DNA from: Oscillospiraceae bacterium
GTDB lineage: Bacteria; Bacillota; Clostridia; Oscillospirales; Ruminococcaceae
DNA length: 5,864 nt
Reading direction: 5' to 3'
Assembly (NCBI GenBank): GCA_029098085.1
Contig: JAQXNQ010000207.1
Coordinates: 1-5,864, forward strand
The notes under the pieces were generated by a model, which saw only the letters and a program-made list of their open reading frames with translations, was not told where the DNA came from and searched no databases. The position numbers and the translations under genes were made by a program. Of the stretch, positions 1-5,349 are shown piece by piece; position 1 is the stretch's first letter; every line of letters starts with the position of its first letter.

Positions 1-2573
1 TTGTCGCCCCGGTGCAGCGGCGGCAGGGGAAGGGTTTCGATGCACCGGTCCACATACCAGCCGTCGGCGACGCTGGGCACCGCCTGTCCGTTGAGGTTTA
101 CGGTGCAGAGGGCGGCGTCCTCCAGGGCCAGATGGGCGCCCTCCAGCTCGATTTCGGAGGAGATGGTGAAGCGCAGCCGGATTTTATGGGAGACTTCTTC
201 CTTCTGCAGCAGGTAGGGCTGCACCACATGCTTCTGGCGCAGGGGGATGCCCAGCTCCTTCCGGCAGATGTTGTCCAGTCGGAGCAGCTCCTCCTCCGGG
301 CGGAAGGGCTCGTCATCCGGCGCGTATTCCGCCAGATCCAGCAGCATGGCGTTGGGCTCCTCCAGCGTCACCCGGGCTTTGGGCGGCAGGGAGCTCCATT
401 CACCGGGCTTTTCGGCGATGGGGACGTCTCCCTCCAGACGGCCGGGCTCCAGCCGCAGCAGCAGGCTGTCATGATTGAACCAGCGGCGGCGGAAGACGGT
501 GCAGCCGTTTTCATACCGGGCGGGCAGGGGACGGGTCTCGCCGGTGAGGGTGTCGTATTCGGTCAGGGAGTACTCGCCCCGGAGGATCACCTTCAGCAGG
601 GGCGCGTCGTCCACATGAGGGCTGGCGGGATTTTTGCCGTTTGCGATAAAAAGCCAGCGGACATTTCCGTCGTCCCGCAGCTGATAGATCAGCCGGTCGC
701 TGCGGGCGCCGTTTTCGGTGCGGATGTCCAGCAGGCGCTGATCTTCCAGCGCACGGAGCAGGGACGCGCCGGAAAAGCTGATCCGCTCGCTGGCCCGGAA
801 CAGGGCCTCGGGCCGGTCGGAGGGCTCGGCGTCCAGATACCGGGGGCAGTCGCCCATGAAGATCAGTCTGCCACCGGCCTCTCGGAAGGCCTCCAGCCGC
901 TCCAGCGTGGTGGAGCGCAGGGTTTCGCAGGCGGGCACGACAAGGGCGTCATAGGCCATCTCTCCCACCTGCAGCGGAGCGCCGCCCGCTTTGCAGAGCT
1001 CCGGCAGCCGGGATTCGCTGATCAGATCGAAGTCCAGCAGGCCGAACAGCAGGGTTTCAATAACCGAAGCAAAATTCTTCTCCAGCTGATCCCGAACAGC
1101 AGCCGTCTGCTCCAGCGGCCCCCGGTGGATCCAATAGCTTTCGATGGGGTGGATGACGCCGATGCGCACATGGGGCTTTCCGCGGGTCAGGGCGGTATTC
1201 ACCCGGGCGAAGTGATCCTCGATCATGGCGTAGCGGGCAGCCCAGGGGCTCTGCTCGCCGATGCAGGCAGGATAATCCCGCTTGGCTTCGCCCTTCATGC
1301 TCATCCAGGTCAGATGGGGTACCCGGACCGTGACCCCCAGAGCGGCCTGCCAGTCGCCCTGCAGCTTGTGGCCGCGGAAATCATAATCCCAGCCGGTGAC
1401 GCCGTACAGCTCGGACAGCATGGCGGCGCTGCCCTGCTGATGCTTGGCGCTCTGGCACTGCTTGGCGGTGCTGTATTCGTGATTGTCGCAGAGCATGTCG
1501 ATGCCCGGCATGTCCCGGAAGGCCCGGTAGCAGCGCATGGCCTCGCCGATCATCGAGGTCTGGCTCTCCAGGGTCGGCTCATGCATCAGATGACCGCCCA
1601 GCATCAGGCCGTGGGCAGTGCACCAATTGCCCACCGTATCGCAGAAGGAGGACGCGAACAGTTCGGAGAGAAAATCATGGTACAGATAGCGGAATTTGGA
1701 AACCCTTCCCTCCGGCAGCTCCCAGCAGACCTCGGGGAGGCCCTCAAAGAAGTCCCGGCCGCAGAAATCGCGGAACGCTTTGGGCAGATCATCGGTCCAG
1801 GGCAGGAAGAGATCCGACTGATCGTCGGCGAATTTCAGCGAGCCCTTGATGGTGAACTGGGGCTCGTCGGTGAAGATGGCCGGGATGGTTTCGCCGAACT
1901 CCTGCTGCAGGGCAGCGCTGTACCGCTCATGGGTGACCTCGATGAATTTTCTGACCGCCTCGGGTTTCAGGGTGTCCAGATACCGCTCGCCGTTGAACCA
2001 GGGGTTGGGGGAGACGGTTTCGGCGTAAGCGTACCATTTGACGCCCTCAGCCTCCTCTTCCGCTCCGATGCGGCGATAGCTCTTCAGGGTGCCGTCTCCG
2101 TTCAGGACGATGTCATAGACTGCCTTCAGCTCCCCATCGCCGGTGCGGCCGCCGTTTACCTCCCCATCCCGCCGGACGCCGGAAAAGCCATCCGCGCCGT
2201 AGGGAAAGCGGGTAAAGAGGATGTTCTTGGCGGCCAGACGTTTGTCTTTGGTGACCATGCCGCCAGCCGCACCGGAGGGCCACCGGTCTTCGTCATAGAG
2301 CCAGGCCAGCATCTGTTTTTCCTTGGCCTTTCCGACACAGAAGCGGATGTCATCCAGATATTCTTCGCTGAGATAGGGGGTGTCCAGACCGGTGCGGACG
2401 TGCATATGAAAGCCGCCCTGACCCATCTGATGGAAGACATCGATCTGACGGCTCAGGGTATCCTTGTCCAGCCTGCAGTTCCAGGCCCAGAAAGGGGTGC
2501 CGCGGTATTCGGAAGAGGGATTTTTGAACAAAGCGGAGTCCAATGCGGGGGAAGCGTTCTTTTTGTACAGCAT
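1..2573 (-). CDS. GH106-like (alpha-L-rhamnosidase-type) glycoside hydrolase, 3' end missing
   Basis: The reading frame starts at ATG 2573-2571 and stays open for 857 codons to the left edge, so the C-terminus is missing. I checked the phase at several conserved motifs along its length. Residues 27-68 hold an N-terminal block typical of GH106-type proteins (PFWAWN at 27-32, then a GGFHMH segment and TPYLSEE), followed by WLYDEDRWPSG at 91-101. Further landmarks are FTDEP at 234-238, GGHLMHE ending at E332, SELYG around 387-391, WDYDF at 395-399 and HLTW at 420-423. Together they suggest a TIM-barrel catalytic domain to about residue 465. Residues 471-580 look like a Rossmann/glutamine-amidotransferase-like domain (IGVIHP, DALVVP, GGRLIFMGD). 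A beta-rich stretch follows, and VNLNG at 825-829 marks a GH2-like sugar-binding domain. E237 and E332 are candidate catalytic or metal-binding acids by position only. No signal peptide is visible, so a cytoplasmic role on imported glycans is inferred. GH106 members are usually about 1,000 residues or more. The exact substrate is unknown; rhamnosidase activity is a family-based guess. Confidence 0.82.
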   Translation of the reverse strand, partial: MLYKKNASPALDSALFKNPSSEYRGTPFWAWNCRLDKDTLSRQIDVFHQMGQGGFHMHVRTGLDTPYLSEEYLDDIRFCVGKAKEKQMLAWLYDEDRWPSGAAGGMVTKDKRLAAKNILFTRFPYGADGFSGVRRDGEVNGGRTGDGELKAVYDIVLNGDGTLKSYRRIGAEEEAEGVKWYAYAETVSPNPWFNGERYLDTLKPEAVRKFIEVTHERYSAALQQEFGETIPAIFTDEPQFTIKGSLKFADDQSDLFLPWTDDLPKAFRDFCGRDFFEGLPEVCWELPEGRVSKFRYLYHDFLSELFASSFCDTVGNWCTAHGLMLGGHLMHEPTLESQTSMIGEAMRCYRAFRDMPGIDMLCDNHEYSTAKQCQSAKHQQGSAAMLSELYGVTGWDYDFRGHKLQGDWQAALGVTVRVPHLTWMSMKGEAKRDYPACIGEQSPWAARYAMIEDHFARVNTALTRGKPHVRIGVIHPIESYWIHRGPLEQTAAVRDQLEKNFASVIETLLFGLLDFDLISESRLPELCKAGGAPLQVGEMAYDALVVPACETLRSTTLERLEAFREAGGRLIFMGDCPRYLDAEPSDRPEALFRASERISFSGASLLRALEDQRLLDIRTENGARSDRLIYQLRDDGNVRWLFIANGKNPASPHVDDAPLLKVILRGEYSLTEYDTLTGETRPLPARYENGCTVFRRRWFNHDSLLLRLEPGRLEGDVPIAEKPGEWSSLPPKARVTLEEPNAMLLDLAEYAPDDEPFRPEEELLRLDNICRKELGIPLRQKHVVQPYLLQKEEVSHKIRLRFTISSEIELEGAHLALEDAALCTVNLNGQAVPSVADGWYVDRCIETLPLPPLHRGD

Positions 2574-2580
2574 GATCAGC

Positions 2581-2588
2581 ATCCTTTC
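2581..2588 (-). promoter_or_regulatory. Ribosome binding site of the GH106-like gene
   Basis: On the minus strand a GAAAGGAT purine-rich block precedes the ATG at 2573, with about 8 bases between its GGA and the start codon. It fixes this ATG as the start, and the conserved protein block begins shortly after it. No other in-frame start with comparable spacing is evident. Confidence 0.7.
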
Positions 2589-2616
2589 TCCGGTTTCGGG
2601 GGGTGTGTTCAGGGGT

Positions 2617-2645
2617 ATTATAATCCTTTCCTTCCGGCAAAACAA
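2617..2645 (-). promoter_or_regulatory. Sigma-A promoter of the GH106-like gene
   Basis: Reading the minus strand, TTGTTT (2645-2640) and a perfect TATAAT (2622-2617) are separated by exactly 17 bases. The -10 element lies about 43 bases upstream of the start codon, which leaves a short leader with the ribosome binding site. The promoter is downstream of the terminators of the eda-kdgK operon, so the hydrolase can be expressed as a separate transcript. The -35 is weak (only TTG matches the consensus), which would suit a regulated promoter. Confidence 0.72.
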
Positions 2646-2660
2646 GCCTTTTGGCAGGCT
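2645..2660. repeat. Short inverted repeat abutting the -35 of the hydrolase promoter
   Basis: AGCCT (2645-2649) and AGGCT (2656-2660) form a 5-bp inverted repeat with a 6-base spacer, touching the -35 hexamer of the GH106-like gene. It could be an operator or chance. No known regulator motif is recognised. Confidence 0.25.
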
Positions 2661-2662
2661 GA

Positions 2663-2683
2663 TTTCCACTTTTTTTGTGGGAA
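2663..2683. repeat. Inverted repeat with T7 centre upstream of hydrolase promoter
   Basis: CCAC (2666-2669) and GTGG (2677-2680) flank a run of seven T. The pairing extends to 7 bp if one G-T pair is allowed (2663-2669 with 2677-2683). It lies about 20 bases upstream of the -35 of the hydrolase promoter, a position that would suit an activator site or an A-tract upstream element. It could equally be residual AT-rich terminator tail sequence. Function is unknown. Confidence 0.25.
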
Positions 2684-2713
2684 AAGCAAAAGGACGCCCC
2701 GAAAACCGGGGCG
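2684..2713 (-). terminator. Second (back-up) Rho-independent terminator of the eda-kdgK operon
   Basis: On the minus strand CGCCCCG (2713-2707), a 5-base loop and CGGGGCG (2701-2695) form a perfect 7-bp GC-rich stem. It is followed by a T-rich tract read as TCCTTTTGCTTTT. The tract is interrupted, so it is a weaker terminator than the one about 40 bases upstream. Its place between the operon end and the hydrolase promoter suggests it removes read-through. Confidence 0.55.
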
Positions 2714-2717
2714 GTGC

Positions 2718-2746
2718 TGCGTGTTATAGAAGTGTGTCGACACGCA
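2718..2746. repeat. Nested palindromes between the two terminators
   Basis: A 7-bp inverted repeat TGCGTGT (2718-2724) / ACACGCA (2740-2746) encloses 15 bases. It overlaps a perfect 10-base palindrome GTGTCGACAC at 2734-2743. The two structures are mutually exclusive as RNA folds. They could be a protein-binding site or spacer sequence; nothing identifies a binding partner. Confidence 0.35.
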
Positions 2747-2777
2747 AAACGCCCCGCCTCCCGAAGGAGACAGGGCG
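2744..2777 (-). terminator. Rho-independent terminator of the eda-kdgK operon
   Basis: Twenty bases past the kdgK stop codon the minus strand shows a 12-bp stem without mismatch apart from two G-T pairs (2777-2766 with 2761-2750). It is capped by a TTCG tetraloop (UUCG in RNA, at 2765-2762) and followed directly by TTTTGCGT. The very stable GC stem, the ultrastable tetraloop and the immediate T run are the classic signature of intrinsic termination. Confidence 0.9.
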
Positions 2778-2797
2778 CAGTCTAAGCCGAAAAAAAC

Positions 2798-3826
2798 TTA
2801 TCTCTGGATCCGTCCGGAGCCGTCGCCGCCGGCCAGCTTCTCCACCTCAGCGACGGTGACCATGTTGTAGTCGCCCTCGATGGAGTGCTTCAGAGCGGAA
2901 GCGGCAACCGCAAACTCCACCGCAGCCTGGGTGGACTTGCCGGTCAGCAGGGAGTAGATCAGGCCGCCGCCGAAGGAATCGCCGCCGCCGACCCGGTCGA
3001 TGATGTGCAGGTCGTACTTCTTGGAGAAGCAGTACTCGTCGGAAGCCACGTCGTACAGCATGGCGCTCCAGCCGTTGTCAAAGGCAGAATGGCTTTCCCG
3101 CAGGGTGATGGCCACCTTCTCAAAGCCAAACTTATCAGCCAGCTGCTTGGCCACGGACTTGTAGCCCTCGTGGTTCAGGGAGCCGCCGTAGATGTCGGTG
3201 GCTTCGGCCTCGATGCCGAACACGTCCTTGGCGTCCTCCTCGTTGGAGATGCAGACGTCCACATACTGGCAAAGATCGGTCATGGCAGCGCGGGCCTGCT
3301 CACGGGTCCACAGCTTGCCGCGGTAGTTCAGGTCGCAGGAGATCTTCAGGCCATGAGCCTTGGCAGCCTTGCAGGCCTCGCGGCAGATTTCCACCACGTT
3401 GGGGCCCAGGGCGGGGGTGATGCCGGTGAAGTGGAACCACTCGGCGCCGTCAAAAATCTTCTCCCAGTCGAAATCAGCGGTGGAAGCTTCCTGAATGGCG
3501 GAATGGGCACGGTCGTAGATGCAGACCGAGCCGCGCTGGGAAGCGCCCTTCTCGTTGAAGTAGATGCCCACACGATCGCCGCCGCGGGTGATCATGGAGG
3601 TGTCGACGCCGTAGCGGCGCAGGCTGTTGACAGCGGCCTGACCGATGGCATGGGTGGGGAGCTTGGTCACATAGGCCACATCGATGCCGTAGTTGGCCAG
3701 GGAAACGGCCACGTTGGCTTCGCCGCCGCCGAAGGTGAACTCCACATGATCGCACTGAACGAAGCGCTCGTAGTTATAGGGCTGCAGGCGAAGCATCAGC
3801 TCGCCGAAGGTGATAACTTTTGCCAT
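2798..3826 (-). CDS. kdgK: 2-keto-3-deoxygluconate kinase (PfkB/ribokinase family)
   Basis: A complete 342-residue protein with ATG at 3826-3824 and TAA at 2800-2798. It phosphorylates 2-keto-3-deoxygluconate (KDG) to KDPG with ATP in the cytoplasm, the step before Eda. PfkB-family features run in order: the N-terminal GGGEANVA sugar-binding motif at 33-40, FHFTGITPAL at 131-140, CDLNYRGKLW at 164-173 (the D-x-N-x-R pattern typical of KDG kinases), NEED at 195-198, and the C-terminal ATP/anion-hole signature DRVGGGDSFGGG at 277-288 with the presumed catalytic base D283. The usual family signature there is DTxGAGD, so R278 and G281 are variants. The length is normal for the family. It follows eda with a one-base overlap and is very probably co-transcribed and translationally coupled to it. 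The adjoining aldolase makes KDG kinase much more likely than fructokinase or ribokinase; a kinase for the galactonate-derived epimer cannot be excluded. Confidence 0.93.
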   Translation of the reverse strand: MAKVITFGELMLRLQPYNYERFVQCDHVEFTFGGGEANVAVSLANYGIDVAYVTKLPTHAIGQAAVNSLRRYGVDTSMITRGGDRVGIYFNEKGASQRGSVCIYDRAHSAIQEASTADFDWEKIFDGAEWFHFTGITPALGPNVVEICREACKAAKAHGLKISCDLNYRGKLWTREQARAAMTDLCQYVDVCISNEEDAKDVFGIEAEATDIYGGSLNHEGYKSVAKQLADKFGFEKVAITLRESHSAFDNGWSAMLYDVASDEYCFSKKYDLHIIDRVGGGDSFGGGLIYSLLTGKSTQAAVEFAVAASALKHSIEGDYNMVTVAEVEKLAGGDGSGRIQR

Positions 3827-4467
3827 TATGCTCTGGCCTCCTTGACAATTTCAACGGATTTCTTGCACAGATCGGTGATCTCGTCCCACTTCTGATTGTT
3901 GATCAGGTCGGCGGTGACCATGTAGGAGCCGCCGCAGGCGCAGATCACGGGGCAGGAGATATACTCCTTCAGATTCTTCAGGCTGATGCCGCCGGTGGGC
4001 ATGACCTTGAACATGGGGAAGGGAGCGCTCATGGCCTTGATTTTGGCCAGGCCGCCGGACTGCTCGGCGGGGAAGAACTTCAGGGTCTTCAGGCCCAGCT
4101 TGTAGGCGGTGTGGTAGTCGGTGGGGGTGGTGCAGCCGGGGAAGACGTCAATGCCCTTGTCCTGGCAGTAGCGGACAATCTCGGGATCCAGGCCGGGGGT
4201 GACGATGAATTTGGCGCCGGCGGCGATGGCTTCATCCACCTGAGCGGTGGTCAGAACGGTGCCTGCGCCCACCAGCATCTGGGGCTGTGCCTCGGCCATC
4301 AGACGGATGGCTTCAGCCGCGCCGGCCGCGCGGAAGGTAACCTCCGCCACGGGCACGCCGCCCGCGCAGAGGGCGTTAGCCAGGTTGGCAGCGTCGCGCT
4401 GGGGGTGATCCAGCTTGATCACGGGAACGACGCCGATGGAAGTGACGATTTCGGAAACGTTGCTCAT
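3826..4467 (-). CDS. eda: KDPG (2-keto-3-deoxy-6-phosphogluconate) aldolase, class I
   Basis: A complete 213-residue protein, the same length as E. coli Eda, with ATG at 4467-4465 and TAA at 3828-3826. It cleaves KDPG to pyruvate and glyceraldehyde-3-phosphate through a Schiff base; many homologues also cleave 4-hydroxy-2-oxoglutarate. The single-domain TIM barrel shows all the expected motifs: VPVIKLD at 14-20, VTFR at 43-46 with the general base/acid E42 and phosphate-site R46, GAGTVLT at 67-73, TPGLDPEIV at 90-98, PGCTTPT at 110-116, LKFFPAE at 129-135 with Schiff-base lysine K130, MPTGGIS at 156-162, and CGGSYM at 178-183 with phosphate-binding S181. T158 in the PTGG motif matches KDPG-type enzymes; the galactonate-pathway aldolase is reported to have Val at this place. 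It is the first gene of the eda-kdgK operon, with its own promoter and leader hairpin. Confidence 0.95.
   Translation of the reverse strand: MSNVSEIVTSIGVVPVIKLDHPQRDAANLANALCAGGVPVAEVTFRAAGAAEAIRLMAEAQPQMLVGAGTVLTTAQVDEAIAAGAKFIVTPGLDPEIVRYCQDKGIDVFPGCTTPTDYHTAYKLGLKTLKFFPAEQSGGLAKIKAMSAPFPMFKVMPTGGISLKNLKEYISCPVICACGGSYMVTADLINNQKWDEITDLCKKSVEIVKEARA
3837..3843 (-). promoter_or_regulatory. Ribosome binding site of kdgK inside the end of eda
   Basis: A near-perfect AAGGAGG lies within the last codons of eda, 10 bases before the kdgK ATG. With the TAATG stop/start overlap this indicates translational coupling and balanced production of kinase and aldolase. It also fixes the kdgK start. Confidence 0.85.
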
Positions 4468-4476
4468 ATCCGAATA

Positions 4477-4483
4477 CCTCTTT
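4477..4483 (-). promoter_or_regulatory. Ribosome binding site of eda
   Basis: Minus-strand AAAGAGG sits 9 bases before the ATG at 4467. It lies about 12 bases downstream of the leader hairpin, so the hairpin leaves it accessible. Confidence 0.7.
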
Positions 4484-4495
4484 CTGTAAATTTTT

Positions 4496-4515
4496 CCGTC
4501 CGCAGCAGCGGACGG
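4496..4515 (-). other. Perfect stem-loop in the eda mRNA leader
   Basis: The minus strand carries CCGTCCGC, a TGCT loop and GCGGACGG: a perfect 8-bp, mostly GC hairpin beginning only about 5 bases after the expected transcription start (near 4520) and followed by AAAAATTT. There is no T run after it on this strand, so it is not an intrinsic terminator. A 5'-end stem-loop that protects the mRNA from decay, or a site for an RNA- or DNA-binding protein, are the likely roles. Confidence 0.6.
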
Positions 4516-4526
4516 CTCTTACCTTT

Positions 4527-4555
4527 ATCATACCATAGTCTGAGCTTGTTCTCAA
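4527..4555 (-). promoter_or_regulatory. Sigma-A promoter of the eda-kdgK operon
   Basis: Minus-strand TTGAGA (4555-4550) and TATGAT (4532-4527) are spaced by exactly 17 bases. A TGG directly before the -10 makes it an extended -10 (TGn) promoter. The match is strong, so high expression when not repressed is expected. The -10 lies about 60 bases from the eda start codon. Confidence 0.82.
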
Positions 4556-4561
4556 TTCAAG
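4541..4561. promoter_or_regulatory. Candidate operator overlapping the -35 of the eda promoter
   Basis: Two overlapping inverted repeats are visible: TGAG-N6-CTCA (4541-4554) and CTTG-N9-CAAG (4545-4561). Both cover the -35 hexamer (4550-4555) and part of the spacer of the eda promoter, where a repressor would block polymerase. The size (about 14-17 bp) suits a dimeric GntR/FadR-type winged-helix regulator, and such a gene lies next door. The sequence does not match a consensus I know, so the assignment is inferred from position and symmetry. Confidence 0.4.
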
Positions 4562-4622
4562 TACATATACAAAAGGAGCCTCGCTTTTTGCGAAAAAAGA
4601 GGGATTTTGACCAGTCTGCCCG

Positions 4623-4651
4623 TTGCGCGGACGCCAGCTTTATGTTATACT
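4623..4651 (+). promoter_or_regulatory. Promoter of the GntR-family regulator gene
   Basis: TATACT (4646-4651) is preceded by TGT at 4643-4645, giving an extended -10. A poor -35 (TTGCGC, 4623-4628) lies 17 bases upstream. The expected transcription start is near 4658, only about 16 bases before the GTG start codon, leaving just room for the ribosome binding site. The promoter faces away from that of eda, with the -10 elements about 115 bases apart. Confidence 0.68.
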
Positions 4652-4661
4652 GGGCAGGAAG

Positions 4662-4666
4662 GGAGG
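4662..4666 (+). promoter_or_regulatory. Ribosome binding site that sets the GTG start of the regulator
   Basis: GGAGG within a longer AGGGAGGGAG purine tract is followed after 7 bases by GTG at 4674. A longer in-frame reading from TTG at 4623 would place the start codon inside the promoter -35, so GTG at 4674 is chosen. Confidence 0.8.
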
Positions 4667-4673
4667 GAGCACG

Positions 4674-5333
4674 GTGGCTTCATCGGAGGAGATTTATCAC
4701 ATGCTGCGGGGAGAGATTCTCTCGCTGACCCTGCGGCCCGGTCAGCCCATTGCCGAAAGCGAGCTGGCCCGGCGGTTTTCGGTTTCCCGCACGCCGGTGC
4801 GGGCGGCCCTTTCCCGTCTGAAAAGCGAAAAGCTGGTGGAGGTCTTTCCCCAGAAGGGCACCTTTGTGGCGCCGGTGGACTGGGATTTTGTCCGGCAGCT
4901 GATCTATATGCGCTGCTCGGTGGAGCTGCGGCTGGCCGATCAGCTCTGTGCTGACCCGCCGGAGGAGATGCTGCGGGAGCTGCGCCGGAACCTGAACAGT
5001 CAGCTGTTTCTGCTCCAGGCCGGAAGCAGCCCCATGGATTATTATCAGATCGACTCCAGCTTCCACCGCATCTGCTTCACCCACTGCGGTATGGAGGCAG
5101 TCTGGCGGATTTTCCGGCAGTTCCACGCCAACTACACCCGCTTCCGGCTGATGGATATCCGGGAGAGCGGCCTGACCGGTCAGTTTTACGAGGAGCACTG
5201 CCGGATGGTGCAGCTGATGGAGGAGGGAAAGCCGGAGGAGCTGAAGATATTGATCCAGCAGCATCTGGAGAGCGGGTTTCAGCGGATGGCGGAGAAAGCC
5301 GCCCGGGAAGCCCGGGAACAAACTGTAACCTGA
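4674..5333 (+). CDS. GntR-family transcriptional regulator, FadR/FCD subclass
   Basis: A 219-residue protein from GTG 4674 to TGA 5333, the normal size for this subclass. Residues 5-68 form the GntR winged helix: LRPGQPIAESELARRF at 20-35, then SVSRTPVRAALSRLKSEKLV at 36-55 (the recognition helix region) and the wing PQKGTFV at 59-65. The all-helical FCD effector domain follows (about 72-210). Its four metal/ligand residues are all present: D127 and H131 (DSSFH), H175 (EEHC) and H197 (QQHL). Regulators of this kind often bind sugar acids or other carboxylates through a bound metal, and control uronate, gluconate or lactate genes. Its divergent position beside eda-kdgK and its co-directional downstream neighbour make it the likely local regulator. 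A KDG- or uronate-type effector is inference. Repressor action is more usual for the group but is not shown here. Confidence 0.92.
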   Translation: MASSEEIYHMLRGEILSLTLRPGQPIAESELARRFSVSRTPVRAALSRLKSEKLVEVFPQKGTFVAPVDWDFVRQLIYMRCSVELRLADQLCADPPEEMLRELRRNLNSQLFLLQAGSSPMDYYQIDSSFHRICFTHCGMEAVWRIFRQFHANYTRFRLMDIRESGLTGQFYEEHCRMVQLMEEGKPEELKILIQQHLESGFQRMAEKAAREAREQTVT

Positions 5334-5340
5334 GAAAGGA
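5334..5340 (+). promoter_or_regulatory. Ribosome binding site of the beta-propeller gene
   Basis: GAAAGGA begins directly after the TGA stop codon of the regulator and lies 9 bases before ATG 5350. The two genes are only 16 bases apart with no room for a promoter or terminator, so they are very probably one transcript. Confidence 0.75.
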
Positions 5341-5349
5341 CGGATTACC

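Noticed and set aside
12..2729. A plus-strand open frame of 905 codons opposite the hydrolase gene
   Set aside because: It lies antisense to the hydrolase and is low-complexity in composition (rich in Gly, Ala, Gln, Leu), without any recognisable domain. It is kept open by the strong G/C bias at third codon positions of the real minus-strand gene. The opposite strand has promoter, ribosome binding site and conserved motifs; this frame has none.
2885..3895. A 336-codon plus-strand open frame opposite kdgK
   Set aside because: An antisense shadow of a clearly conserved kinase, with no family motif and no start signals.
4541..4554. Possible CcpA catabolite (cre) site
   Set aside because: The 14-mer has the TG...CA ends but misses the central CG and most other consensus positions, so it is treated only as an inverted repeat.
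4580..4601. AT-rich imperfect hairpin (CTC-gc-T5 / A6-GAG) in the divergent region
   Set aside because: It looks like a terminator but lies between two outward-facing promoters with no gene reading into it. The A/T tracts may instead be upstream elements; there is not enough evidence to call it.
4623..4673. A 17-residue N-terminal extension of the regulator from TTG 4623
   Set aside because: It would start in the -35 of the regulator promoter, has no suitable ribosome binding site, and adds residues not typical of GntR proteins. GTG 4674 has GGAGG at ideal spacing.
3820..4728. A 302-codon plus-strand open frame opposite eda running into the divergent promoter region
   Set aside because: An antisense shadow of eda. 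It crosses the intergenic promoters and overlaps the regulator in another frame, and its protein resembles nothing known.
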